A stretch of DNA of 64,000 bases, from assembly GCF_001426945.1 (NCBI RefSeq), contig NZ_LMFS01000003.1, positions 3,094 through 67,093 on the forward strand. Reading direction: 5' to 3'. The stretch comes from Pseudolabrys sp. Root1462. GTDB lineage: Bacteria; Pseudomonadota; Alphaproteobacteria; Rhizobiales; Xanthobacteraceae. Position 1 is the first letter of the stretch. Each line of letters opens with the position of its first letter. The notes under the pieces are model-generated. The model had not been told where the DNA came from. It did not search any database and worked only from the letters and a program-made list of their open reading frames with translations. Made by a program: the position numbers and the translations under genes. This document shows, one piece after another, positions 16,371 to 24,950 of the stretch.

Positions 16371-17528
16371 CTAGATCAACTTCGCCGCCGCTAAGTCGCG
16401 CATCAGCGACCGCGCGCCGTAATTCCAGGGCGGGCAGTCCGGCGCATATTTCACGCGATTGACCAGCGCGCCCAGTTTCTCCGACGAGATCGTGACCATG
16501 TCGCCGATCTTGTGGGTGAAGCCCTTGCCCGCCTCGCCGCGGTCTTTTGACGGCACGAACATGGTGCCGAGATAGAGTACGATGCCGTCCGGATACTGAT
16601 GATGCGGCCCCATCGTCGCCGCCACCAGATCTTCCGGCGAGCGGCTGATCTCGGCCATCGAGCTCGAGCCCTCGAGAAAGAAACCGTCCTGCCCTTCGAC
16701 GGTCAGGTGCACCATGGCCTTCTTCACGTCGGCGATCGAGAAGCTGTCGTCGAACAGACGGATGAACGGCCCGAGGGAAGCGGACGCGTTGTTGTCCTTG
16801 GTCTTGCCGAGAAGCAAAGCCGAGCGGCCTTCCATGTCGCGCAGGTTGACGTCGTTGCCGAGCGTCGCGCCGACAATGCGGCCGGAACTGGCGGCGACCA
16901 CCGCGACTTCCGGCTCGGGATTGTTCCAGGTCGACGCCTCGAGCAGGCCGACGTCGGCGCCGAACCCGACCGACGACAGCGGCTGGCACTTGGTGAACAC
17001 CTCCGCATCGGGCCCGATGCCGACCTCGAGATATTGCGACCATGCGCCGCGCGCGATCAGCTTGGCCTTGATCGCCATGGCTTCCGGCGAACCGGGCTTG
17101 AGCTTGGAGAGGTCTTCGCCGATCAGGCTGTGGATGTCGGCGCGGATGGCGTCGGCCTTGTCGGCCGAGCCACGCGCCTGTTCCTCGATGACGCGCTCGA
17201 GCAGGCTGACGACGAAGGTGACGCCGGCCGCCTTGACCGCATGCAGATCGACCGGCGAGAGCAGCCGCACCGCCAGTTCCGACGCATGCGACAGGCTGGC
17301 CGCGGTGATGGCATCGATCCCCCCGAGCGGCCTGCCCTTGACGCCGCGAACGTAACCGGCCGGATCGTCCATCTCGCAGATGTCGCGCACCGTTGGAGCA
17401 TGGGCCGAAGTGATATCGACGATCACGCCTTCGCGCGCCGTGACGACGAGCGGATGCGCGGTGCCGGGAGAATGGGCACGGCCGAGGAACGTGCCGTGCT
17501 CCGGCAATTGCATCGAGTGGTTGGGCAT
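16371..17528 (-). CDS. Fumarylacetoacetate hydrolase family protein
   Basis: This 385-residue protein has the FAH catalytic fold in the C-terminal two thirds. Metal-site candidates are the ExE in NNPEPEVAVV and the Asp in GNDVNLRDMEGR. Family members cleave C-C bonds of acylpyruvates or hydrate/dehydrate sugar acids; the exact substrate cannot be read. The ATG at 17528 has AGGAAG upstream. It is tail to tail with the EamA gene (11 bp apart) and divergent from a dienelactone-hydrolase-like gene, suggesting a catabolic context. Confidence 0.85.
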   Translation of the reverse strand: MPNHSMQLPEHGTFLGRAHSPGTAHPLVVTAREGVIVDITSAHAPTVRDICEMDDPAGYVRGVKGRPLGGIDAITAASLSHASELAVRLLSPVDLHAVKAAGVTFVVSLLERVIEEQARGSADKADAIRADIHSLIGEDLSKLKPGSPEAMAIKAKLIARGAWSQYLEVGIGPDAEVFTKCQPLSSVGFGADVGLLEASTWNNPEPEVAVVAASSGRIVGATLGNDVNLRDMEGRSALLLGKTKDNNASASLGPFIRLFDDSFSIADVKKAMVHLTVEGQDGFFLEGSSSMAEISRSPEDLVAATMGPHHQYPDGIVLYLGTMFVPSKDRGEAGKGFTHKIGDMVTISSEKLGALVNRVKYAPDCPPWNYGARSLMRDLAAAKLI

Positions 17529-17709
17529 GATCGCTTCCTGTCTTGCGCGCTTTTGGTCGGAGCGACTTTAGGTCGGGTCGGCGTTTGGCGCTAGCGCCGC
17601 GGGCTCTCGTCATTCATCGGGTGCATGGAGTGCATACCGAATATTGATTTTGTTGCAGCGCCCGGCCTCCTTAAGGTCCGCTCGCCAGATTGAACCAACG
17701 GGAGCCCCG

Positions 17710-18387
17710 ATGAGCCAGACCATCACCGAGACCACGGAAACGCTGACGGCCTCCGACGGCTTCAAGCTCCAGGGCTTCCGTGCCCGGCCGACGCAGAACG
17801 TGCGCGGCGGGCTCATCATCCTGCAGGAGATTTTCGGCCTTACCGACCAGCTCAAGGGTGTGGTGCGGTCCTATGCGCAGGACGGCTACGACACGATCTG
17901 CCCCTGCGTCTATGACCGCGTCGCCCCGGGCACGGTGGTGCCGTTCAGCGAGGCCGAGCGCGGCCGTGACCTGGCTTACAGCCTGGCGCTCGACAAGGTT
18001 ATCCTCGACATCGCCGCGGCGGCGGCCTGCGTGAAAAACCCGCACGGCGTCTCGGTGCTCGGCTTCTGCTGGGGCGGCGGCGTCGTCATCCGCGCCGCGG
18101 CCGAGGTGGAGTTGCGCGGCGCCATCGCCTTCTACGGCACGCGGCTGCCGACCTATCTCGACTGCAAGCCGAAATGCCCGCTGCTGTTCCACTTCGGCAA
18201 GACCGACCCGAACTCGACGCCGGAAATCATCGACCAGGTGCTCAAGGCATTCCCGTCGGCGGAGACGCACAACTACGACGCGGGTCACGCCTTCGCCAAC
18301 GAGGTGCGGCCGGCTTATGTGGAGCAGGCCGCCAAGCTGGCGCGCAGCCGCACGCTCGACTTCCTCGCCAAGGTCCACGCCGCCTGA
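17710..18387 (+). CDS. Dienelactone hydrolase family protein
   Basis: This is a 225-residue alpha/beta hydrolase. The nucleophile elbow GFCWGGG carries the Cys typical of dienelactone hydrolases (about residue 120), and a late His lies in AGHAFAN. DLH enzymes open lactone rings in chloroaromatic and related breakdown, although many homologues have other esterase roles. The ATG at 17710 has CGGGAG upstream; the longer frame from 17644 lacks one. It converges with the LysR gene downstream. Confidence 0.88.
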   Translation: MSQTITETTETLTASDGFKLQGFRARPTQNVRGGLIILQEIFGLTDQLKGVVRSYAQDGYDTICPCVYDRVAPGTVVPFSEAERGRDLAYSLALDKVILDIAAAAACVKNPHGVSVLGFCWGGGVVIRAAAEVELRGAIAFYGTRLPTYLDCKPKCPLLFHFGKTDPNSTPEIIDQVLKAFPSAETHNYDAGHAFANEVRPAYVEQAAKLARSRTLDFLAKVHAA

Positions 18388-18414
18388 GCGCCGCCGACTG
18401 ACGTCGCCAGCGCG

Positions 18415-19326
18415 TCAGAGCGCGCGGTAGAGCGTCCTGATCTGCTCGCGCAGCCAGACGTGCCTGCGGTCGCTGTCGTAGCGATTGTGCCAGACCATGG
18501 TGGTGGCGATACCACCGACATCGATCGGCACCGGCCGCTTGGCGAGCCCGGCGGATTTCTGGAATTCATCGGCGGCCAGCTTGGTGAAGACGCCGATCAT
18601 GTCGCTGGCGCCAAGCAATTGCGGCACCGCGGTGAAATTCGTCACCGTCATCTGCGCGCGGCGGGCCAGACCGCGCGAGTGCAGCAGATCGTCGAAGATC
18701 GCCGTGCGGTCGCCGGTCGCGCTCACCACCAGGTGCGGAAATGACAGCACCGCGTCGATGTCGAAGCGCGCACCGCGCCGCGCGATCGGATGGTCGCGGC
18801 GAAACACGCAGAACAGGTGATCCTCCAGCAGGAATTCTGTGCGCAGATGGTTCGGCATCTGGTCGAAGGTGCCGAGCGCCAGATCGGCGCGGTCGTCCTC
18901 GAGCAGCGCAAGCGCCTTCTGCCGGTCCGCGGTCTGCACCTGCAACGCCATGTTCGGCGCGACACGCTGTATCCGCGCGAACAGCTTTGGCAGCACGGCA
19001 ATGCTCAGGCGATCCGGCAAGGTCAGGCGCAACACATCGATCGACACCGAGGGATCGAATGGCGGCTGCTGAGCGAGGCAACTTTCGATCAACGTGATCG
19101 ACTCGCGCAGCGGCAAGCGAATGGCCTCGGCGCGCGGCGTCAGCACGAAGCCGCCGGGGCCGCGCACCAGAAGGTCGTCGCCCAGCAGCGCGCGCAACCG
19201 CTGCAGCGCGTTGCTGACCGCGGGCTGCGAACGGCCGAGGCGCCGGCCGGCGCGCGTCACGTTGCGCTCGCTGACCAGCGCATCGAGCACCTTGAGCAGG
19301 TTGAAGTCGAGATTGCTGAGATTCAT
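18415..19326 (-). CDS. LysR-type transcriptional regulator
   Basis: This 303-residue regulator has an N-terminal winged HTH (about 1-65: LDFNLLKVLDALVSERNVTRAGRRLGRSQPAVSNAL) and a periplasmic-binding-like effector domain. It was started at the ATG at 19326, preceded by GAAGG; the frame extends to 19350. It is divergent from the Bug-type binding protein gene, so it most likely controls the transporter/amidohydrolase pair. A T-N11-A site lies between them. Confidence 0.93.
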   Translation of the reverse strand: MNLSNLDFNLLKVLDALVSERNVTRAGRRLGRSQPAVSNALQRLRALLGDDLLVRGPGGFVLTPRAEAIRLPLRESITLIESCLAQQPPFDPSVSIDVLRLTLPDRLSIAVLPKLFARIQRVAPNMALQVQTADRQKALALLEDDRADLALGTFDQMPNHLRTEFLLEDHLFCVFRRDHPIARRGARFDIDAVLSFPHLVVSATGDRTAIFDDLLHSRGLARRAQMTVTNFTAVPQLLGASDMIGVFTKLAADEFQKSAGLAKRPVPIDVGGIATTMVWHNRYDSDRRHVWLREQIRTLYRAL

Positions 19327-19369
19327 GGCCGGCGGCCTTCGCTCGAGCATTGGCCCGGTGAATGATGCG

Positions 19370-19386
19370 AATTGTTATTATCAATT
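19370..19386. promoter_or_regulatory. Candidate LysR box
   Basis: AATTG, TTATTAT, CAATT is a perfect 5-bp inverted repeat with a T-N11-A core, which is the LysR-type binding pattern. It lies between the divergent LysR gene and the substrate-binding protein gene, in a locally AT-rich segment 44 bp before the LysR start codon. Confidence 0.55.
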
Positions 19387-19508
19387 TGGAAAATAAGGAA
19401 GGCTTCTCTAAGCTTGCGACATCACAGAACCGGCCCAAGCCGGGCGTGACCAGAGCCGGCGAACCAACGCCGGCCGGAACTCAAAAAACCGTCAGGGAGG
19501 AAGACATC

Positions 19509-20495
19509 ATGGCCGTTACCCGCCGCACATTGATCGCCGCGCTGGGCGCCACGCCCATCATCGGGCTATTGCCGCGCGCCGCCTTCGCCGCTTATCCCGA
19601 CCACGTCATCCACCTCATCGTCCCCTTCGCCGCCGGCGGCAACGCCGACATCGTCGGCCGCCTCATCGGCGATCTGATGGGCAAGAATCTCAAGCAGACC
19701 GTGGTGGTCGAGAACCGCGGCGGCGCCGGCGGCGGTGTCGGCGCACAGGCGGTCGCCAAGGCCGATCCCGATGGCTACACGCTGCTGGTCGCCTCCAACG
19801 GGCCGATGACCATCAATCCGCTGATGCACACCAATCTCGGCTACGATCCGCAGAAGGATTTCACGGCCGTGGCGCTGACCAGTTACGTGCCGCACGCGCT
19901 GATCCTGACCAACAAGATCGAAGCCAGGAACGTGCAGGAGTACGTCGCCGCGTCGAAAAAGACGCCGATGACCATCGGCACCAGCGGCGTTGGCAGTGCG
20001 ACGCACATGACGCTCGAACGCCTGAAGGCAGCGACCGGCGCCAACATCACGCATGTGCCCTATCGCGGCGGCGGCGCGCTGATGCCCGACTTGATGGCCG
20101 GCACGATCAGCGGCGCCATGACCGAGTTCTCGACCGCGCTGCAGATGCACAAGGGCGGCAAAGCCCACATCGTCGGCGTCGCGCTCAACCATCGCTCCAA
20201 GCTGGCGCTGGACGTCCCGACTTTCATCGACGGCGGCGTCAAGGATTTCACCGCCGGCAGCTATATCGGCATCGTCGCGCCGGCGAAGACGCCGCCGGCG
20301 GTGATCGCGCAACTGCAGAAGGCGATCGCCGACGGCCTCAAGCCGGGCACGCCCGCGGTCACCCGGCTGGAAGAACTTGGCGCCGAGATCGCTACGCCCG
20401 CGCAGATGACATCGGCAGGCTTCACCGCGTTCCTCCAGGACGATGCCGCGAACATGAAGAAGGCGGCAGATCTCGCCGGCATCAAGCCGCAATGA
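19509..20495 (+). CDS. Tripartite tricarboxylate transporter binding protein (Bug/TctC)
   Basis: This is a 328-residue periplasmic binding protein. A Tat-like or Sec signal peptide (TRRTLIAALGATPIIGLLPRAAFA, residues 4-27) is followed by YPDHVIHLIVPFAAGGNADIVGR, the Bug family opening with its ligand-loop Gly pair. Such proteins capture carboxylates or aromatic acids. The membrane subunits TctA/TctB are not in the window, which is common for Bug proteins. The ATG at 19509 has GGAGGA; the frame to 19362 is not used. It overlaps the following amidohydrolase gene by 4 bp (ATGA). Confidence 0.92.
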   Translation: MAVTRRTLIAALGATPIIGLLPRAAFAAYPDHVIHLIVPFAAGGNADIVGRLIGDLMGKNLKQTVVVENRGGAGGGVGAQAVAKADPDGYTLLVASNGPMTINPLMHTNLGYDPQKDFTAVALTSYVPHALILTNKIEARNVQEYVAASKKTPMTIGTSGVGSATHMTLERLKAATGANITHVPYRGGGALMPDLMAGTISGAMTEFSTALQMHKGGKAHIVGVALNHRSKLALDVPTFIDGGVKDFTAGSYIGIVAPAKTPPAVIAQLQKAIADGLKPGTPAVTRLEELGAEIATPAQMTSAGFTAFLQDDAANMKKAADLAGIKPQ

Positions 20496-21340
20496 GCGGG
20501 GTGCTGCCGGCGGGCGCGTGCGATTGCCACTGTCACGTCTTCGGCCCGGCTGCGCGATTCCCGTACGCGGAACCGCGCAGCTACACGCCGGATGATGCGC
20601 CGCTCGAAGCCTATCTCGCGCTGCTCGACCGGCTCGGCTTCGACCGCGGCGTGCTGGTGCAACCGTCGGCCTATGGCCGCGACAACACGGCGATGCTGGA
20701 TGCGCTGACGCGCGAGCCGGCGCGCTTGCGCGGCGTCGCCGTCGGCGGCGCCGAGCTGACGCCCAACATCCTGAAGGAATGGCACACAGCCGGTGTGCGC
20801 GGTCTGCGCGCCAACGAATTCCGCCGCGACGGCAAGCCCTATTACCAGAACGGCGTCGGCCTCAAGGATATCGAGCCGCTGTACAAGACGATGGCCGATC
20901 TCGGCTGGCATGTTCAGCTCTGGATCGACACCCGCGATCTGCCGGACATGACGGCGGCGCTCAAGCGCATTCCGATGCCGGTGGTGGTCGATCACATGGG
21001 CCGGCTCGAATATCATCACGGCACGCATAACCCCGGCTTCCAGGCCCTGGTGCGCGGGGTCGGCGAAGGCCGCCTGTGGTCGAAGCTGTCGGGCACCTAC
21101 CGGCTCGGCGCCACGCCGCCGGATTATCTCCAAGCCAAACCGTTCCACGACGCGCTGGTCGCGGCCAATCCGGCGAACCTGGTCTGGGGCACCGACTGGC
21201 CGCACCCGCGGCCGGAAGGCCCGGTTCCTGACGCAGCGCGCTTGCGCGATGTGTTCCTCGACTGGACGCGCGACCCCGCCAAGCGGCAGGCGATCCTCGT
21301 CGACAATCCGGCGCGGCTCTACGATTTTCCGGCGGTCTAG
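20492..21340 (+). CDS. Amidohydrolase, 2-pyrone-4,6-dicarboxylate hydrolase-like
   Basis: This 282-residue TIM-barrel metal hydrolase has the first-strand motif CDCHCHVFGP (HxH), VVVDHMG in the middle, and GTDWPHP near the C-terminus, the pattern of the amidohydrolase_2 group that includes LigI. LigI opens the pyrone ring in the protocatechuate 4,5-cleavage route; related lactonases act on other dicarboxylates. Translation is coupled to the Bug gene through ATGA. Together they look like uptake and hydrolysis of one carboxylate. Confidence 0.85.
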   Translation: MSGVLPAGACDCHCHVFGPAARFPYAEPRSYTPDDAPLEAYLALLDRLGFDRGVLVQPSAYGRDNTAMLDALTREPARLRGVAVGGAELTPNILKEWHTAGVRGLRANEFRRDGKPYYQNGVGLKDIEPLYKTMADLGWHVQLWIDTRDLPDMTAALKRIPMPVVVDHMGRLEYHHGTHNPGFQALVRGVGEGRLWSKLSGTYRLGATPPDYLQAKPFHDALVAANPANLVWGTDWPHPRPEGPVPDAARLRDVFLDWTRDPAKRQAILVDNPARLYDFPAV

Positions 21341-22699
21341 CTACCGCTTCGCGCTGGCGATGACACGATCGACCATCTGCGGCGCCAGCCCGCTGTAGTT
21401 GGCCGGATCGGTCATGCGGGTGACGGCGGCTTTGTCGAAGTGCTTGGTCACTTCCGGATCGGCGGCGAGCACCGCGGCGAGCGTACCGCCCCGCTCGTTG
21501 ACAACACGGCAGGCGGCATAGACCACATCATGGGCCCGCTGGCGGCCGATAAAGGGCGCCATCTGCATCATCACCGCTTCGGCGACGATCAGGCCGTTCG
21601 ACATGCCGAGGTTCTGCGCCATGCGCTTGTCATCGACGATGAGGCCGCCGAGTGCGAATTTGGCCTGATGCAGCGCGCCGGCGGTGAGCACGAAACTTTC
21701 CGGAATCGCGATCCATTCGGCGTGCCACGGACCGGTGGCGCGTTCGAAATCCTGCACCATGGCATCGAGCATCAGGCCGGCGTGCTGACGCACCGCCTTC
21801 GATGCCGCCAGCATCAACTCCGACGAGATCGGATTGCGCTTCTGCGGCATGGTCGACGAGGCGCCGCGGCCCTTGACGAAGGGCTCGTAGACTTCAGCGA
21901 ATTCGGTCGAGGCCATGATCATGATGTCGAGCGCAATCTTGCCGAGCGAGCCGGTCAGCAACGCCAGGAAATTGATGGCCTCAGCGAAACCGTCGCGGGC
22001 GACGTGCCAGGTCGAGACCGGCACGCCCAGCTTCAATTCGGCGCACAAGGCCTCCTGCACGGCGAAGCCCTTGTCGCCGAGCGACGCCAGCGTGCCGGCG
22101 GCGCCGGCGAATTCACCGACCAGCACGCGCGGCTTCAGCTCTGCCAAACGCGCCGCATGTCGATCGAACATCGCGAGCCAGATCGCCGCCTTGTAACCGA
22201 AGGTAATGGGCAGCGCTTGCTGCAGATGGGTGCGTCCGGCCATCGCGGTGTCGCGGTGCTTCTGCGCCAGGCCCGCAAGGATTCCGCGCAGCGCGGCGAT
22301 GTCGGCGCCGATGAGATCGAGCGCGGCACGCATCTGAAGCACCACCGCCGTGTCCATGATGTCCTGCGTGGTCGCGCCCCAGTGCACGTAGCGCCCGGCC
22401 TCGCCGCACTGCTTCGCCAACTGATGCACCACCGGCAGGATCGGATAGCCGACGAGGTCCGTCTCTTCGCGCAGCTTGTCGAGGTCGAACTTTGACGCGT
22501 CGGCCCGGGCGGCGATCTCCGCCGCGGCCTCCTTGGGAATGACGCCGACCTTGGCCTCGGCTTGAGCGAGCGCAACCTCGACTTCGACATAGCGGTCGAT
22601 CAGCGCGCGGTCGGAGAAGACCTCGCGCATCGCAGCAGTGCCGAAGGCGTCGCGGAACAGAATGGAATCGATGACGGTCGAGGAAGCAGCGCCAAGCAT
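21341..22699 (-). CDS. Adenylosuccinate lyase family protein, PcaB-like
   Basis: This is a 452-residue member of the fumarase/aspartase superfamily. The signature GASSTMPQKRNP near 283-294 is intact, and the sequence matches the carboxymuconate cycloisomerase (PcaB) branch better than adenylosuccinate lyases (VHWGATTQDIMDT, TGPWHAEW). PcaB isomerises 3-carboxy-cis,cis-muconate to the lactone. Its stop abuts that of the LigI-like gene. The other pca genes are absent, so the true substrate is uncertain. The 5' leader contains a long hairpin (22711-22740). Confidence 0.82.
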   Translation of the reverse strand: MLGAASSTVIDSILFRDAFGTAAMREVFSDRALIDRYVEVEVALAQAEAKVGVIPKEAAAEIAARADASKFDLDKLREETDLVGYPILPVVHQLAKQCGEAGRYVHWGATTQDIMDTAVVLQMRAALDLIGADIAALRGILAGLAQKHRDTAMAGRTHLQQALPITFGYKAAIWLAMFDRHAARLAELKPRVLVGEFAGAAGTLASLGDKGFAVQEALCAELKLGVPVSTWHVARDGFAEAINFLALLTGSLGKIALDIMIMASTEFAEVYEPFVKGRGASSTMPQKRNPISSELMLAASKAVRQHAGLMLDAMVQDFERATGPWHAEWIAIPESFVLTAGALHQAKFALGGLIVDDKRMAQNLGMSNGLIVAEAVMMQMAPFIGRQRAHDVVYAACRVVNERGGTLAAVLAADPEVTKHFDKAAVTRMTDPANYSGLAPQMVDRVIASAKR

Positions 22700-22710
22700 G
22701 AAACGAGGTC

Positions 22711-22740
22711 TCCTGTTGCGACGGTTATGTCACAACAGGA
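22711..22740 (-). promoter_or_regulatory. Leader hairpin covering the ribosome site of the PcaB-like gene
   Basis: TCCTGTTG (22711-22718) and CAACAGGA (22733-22740) are perfect inverted copies, and an inner GAC/GTC pair extends the stem. On the minus strand the 3' arm runs into AGGAG, the ribosome site ten bases before the ATG at 22699. It could be an operator or an RNA hairpin that hides the ribosome site. Confidence 0.5.
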
Positions 22741-22764
22741 AGCGCGCGTCAGCGGGCGGAAAGC

Positions 22765-23271
22765 TCAGACGCGCCACGGCTCCGCGGGCGGGTCAAGTTC
22801 GAGGCCGGTCGCCATCTTGCGCGGCTGCGGCACATAGGCGTCGCCGAGTTGCACCATCGGCCGCGGATTGGCGACGATCGAGCTCAGGCGATCATGCAGC
22901 GCCTTGGCCGAGGTCGGCTTGACCAGGAATTCATTGACGCCAGCATGCAAGGCCTGCACCACCGCAGAGCGATGCCCCTGGTTGGTCAGCATGATGATCG
23001 GCAGGTTGGGCCGCGGAAACACGCCGGGCGAGCGCACGATGCGCACCACTTCCATGCCATTGAGCAGCGGCATATCCCAGTCCAGCAGCATGACGTCGGG
23101 GTCGCTGTTGCGGATCTGCTCGAGAGCCGCCAGGCCGTCGGCGGCTTCGATCACCGACTTGGCGCCGAGATTGATCAGCATCATGCGCGTAACCTTGCGC
23201 ATGTAGGCGTTGCCATCCACGACAAGGATGTTGAGCCCTTGGATCATGGATTCAAGTGGACTTTTATTCAT
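22765..23271 (-). CDS. Single-domain response regulator (CheY-like)
   Basis: This 168-residue protein has a receiver domain (about 12-135) and a short Pro-rich tail. The phospho-acceptor Asp lies in MLLDWDMP and the conserved Lys in FLVKPTS. The acidic pocket reads VVDGN, so one of the two usual acidic residues is Gly. No output domain or kinase is nearby. Homologues in rhizobia are orphan receivers. An ATG at 23247 is an alternative start. Confidence 0.87.
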   Translation of the reverse strand: MNKSPLESMIQGLNILVVDGNAYMRKVTRMMLINLGAKSVIEAADGLAALEQIRNSDPDVMLLDWDMPLLNGMEVVRIVRSPGVFPRPNLPIIMLTNQGHRSAVVQALHAGVNEFLVKPTSAKALHDRLSSIVANPRPMVQLGDAYVPQPRKMATGLELDPPAEPWRV

Positions 23272-23458
23272 GGACGCGCACTGACCCTTCCCAGTGCGGA
23301 CGACGCTACCGGCAAACCTCTGTCATTTTGCTAAGAGCTATCGTTCAAATTGTCGTAATTCGAAACCCGCGGGGTGGTAACGCGGCGTTTAGCTTACCAG
23401 ATTGCTTGCAGCAGGCGTTGCTACACGATCTTCCCGGTCACCAAATGGGATATTGCGC

Positions 23459-23818
23459 ATGAAACAGCCCGGCCCCGAACACCCGATCACGATTTCGCCC
23501 GAAGCGCAGCGCGTGCGCATCCAGTTTGGCGGCAAGACCGTCGCCGACACGACGCGCGCGTTGACGCTCAAGGAAGCGAGTTATCCGGCTGTTTACTATG
23601 TTCCGCGCGCCGATGCCGACATGAGCCTGCTGACGCGCACGGCACACAGCACGCATTGTCCTTACAAGGGCGACGCCAGTTATTTCACGATTTCGGGTGA
23701 CGGCCGCGCCGCAGAGAACGCGGTGTGGAGTTATGAAACACCCTTCCCGGCGGTCGCCGAGATCAAGGATCATCTCGCGTTCTATCCGAACAAGGTGGAT
23801 GAGATAAAGGTGGGGTGA
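23459..23818 (+). CDS. DUF427 family protein
   Basis: This is a 119-residue protein with the DUF427 pattern: KTVADTTRALTLKEASYPAVYYVP, then HCPYKGDASYF and a C-terminal YPNKVDEI. The family is a small beta-barrel of unknown function. It was started at the ATG at 23459; a TTG-initiated frame from 23402 is longer but unsupported. An intergenic repeat follows it directly. Confidence 0.88.
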   Translation: MKQPGPEHPITISPEAQRVRIQFGGKTVADTTRALTLKEASYPAVYYVPRADADMSLLTRTAHSTHCPYKGDASYFTISGDGRAAENAVWSYETPFPAVAEIKDHLAFYPNKVDEIKVG

Positions 23819-23852
23819 GGGCCGTCGATCTCGCAGGCCGGCAACAAGAATG

Positions 23853-23935
23853 CCGTTCGCCCCCGCAAAAGCGGGGGCCATCTTTCTTACAACGATTTTG
23901 GCAAACTGGGTCCCCGCTTTCGCGGGGACGAACGG
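23853..23935. repeat. Palindromic intergenic repeat
   Basis: This 83-bp unit starts CCGTTCGCCCCCGC and ends GCGGGGACGAACGG, inverted copies with one mismatch. It contains two hairpins, CCCCCGC-AAAA-GCGGGGG and TCCCCGC-TTT-CGCGGGGA. It occupies the space between convergent genes and may also act in transcript ending. A partial copy of one hairpin lies at 182-199. Confidence 0.65.
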
Positions 23936-23969
23936 ATGTATGCGCCGCCTCAGAGGGACGGCACCAGCC

Positions 23970-24950
23970 TCAATGCATCTGCGGGCCCTTGAGAAACTTG
24001 TTGCGGTCGGATGAATTCACCCGCACGTCGAATGTTACGCCGTCGCGATGCAGTGTCAGCGGCACTTCGACGCCGGCATTCCCCAGCGCCCAGATGCTTC
24101 GATAGAGGTCGGGCAGCGTCGTAACCTTCTGTCCCGCGACGGCGACGATCATGTCGCCGGTCTTGATCTCGGCGCGCGCGGCCGGGCCCTTGCTGGCAAC
24201 GCCTACGGTGACCAGGCGGTCCTCGATCTCGGTGGTGAAGATACCGAGCCACGGCCGCACCGGCCGGTTGACGCGGCCGTATTTGGTCAGGTCGTCGAGC
24301 ACCGGTTTCAAAAGATCGATCGGGATCATCATGTTGAGATGCTCACTGCGCGAGTCTTCGCCGTCGGCGGCGCGCTCGATCTGCAGCGAGCCGAGACCGA
24401 CGAGTTCGCCGCGCGACGAGATCAACCCGGTGCCGCCCCAATGCGGATGCGCCGGATAGGTGAAAATCGCCTCCTCCAGCAGATACTCCCAGTAGCCGGC
24501 GAACTCCTGCTTGGCCGCGACGCGGCCGGCCAGCGAATGGGTGCGCCCGCCGGCGCCGCCCACCACGATGCGTTCGCCGATATCGACGTCGGCGGACGAG
24601 CCGAGATCAAGGCTCGGCAGGCCCGGCCGGCCGAGGACCTGCACCAGGCCGAAGCCGGTCTCCGCATCGACGCCCAAGGCATGGCCCTGCATCGAGCGGC
24701 CGTCCGACAGTTGCAGCCAGATCGACTCGGCTTCCGTGATGAGATAGCCGACGGTGAGCACCAACCCGTCGCCGATCAGCACGCCGTTGCCGGCGCGCTC
24801 GATGCCAAGCGTATCGGCGGTGAAGGCGTCATTAGGCACGATCGAGTGCAGGCCGACGATCGACGACAAGGCGCGGTCGAGATCGTAGGAATAGTCCGCG
24901 GGGCGCGGTTGCGCGGTCTGGGGTACTTTCCATTCAGCCAGCGAAGCCAT
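23970..24950 (-). CDS. HtrA-like (S1C) protein with PDZ domain, catalytic triad lost
   Basis: This 326-residue protein has a chymotrypsin-like domain (about 25-215) and a C-terminal PDZ domain (about 235-320). Aligned by eye to DegP, the three catalytic residues are absent. His is replaced by Tyr69 (LVLTVGYLI), Asp by Gly99 (DAETGFGL), and Ser by Gly172 (HWGGTGL where GNSGGAL is expected). It should therefore be a non-proteolytic scaffold or sensor. No signal peptide is visible from the ATG at 24950, which has AAGGA upstream; the longer frame to 25121 adds an Arg-rich tail. It is divergent from the LLM oxidoreductase. Confidence 0.85.
   Translation of the reverse strand: MASLAEWKVPQTAQPRPADYSYDLDRALSSIVGLHSIVPNDAFTADTLGIERAGNGVLIGDGLVLTVGYLITEAESIWLQLSDGRSMQGHALGVDAETGFGLVQVLGRPGLPSLDLGSSADVDIGERIVVGGAGGRTHSLAGRVAAKQEFAGYWEYLLEEAIFTYPAHPHWGGTGLISSRGELVGLGSLQIERAADGEDSRSEHLNMMIPIDLLKPVLDDLTKYGRVNRPVRPWLGIFTTEIEDRLVTVGVASKGPAARAEIKTGDMIVAVAGQKVTTLPDLYRSIWALGNAGVEVPLTLHRDGVTFDVRVNSSDRNKFLKGPQMH

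Noticed and set aside
17587-17598. Palindrome GGCGCTAGCGCC between the FAH and DLH genes
   Set aside because: A GC-rich 12-bp palindrome is expected by chance several times in a window of this size and composition.
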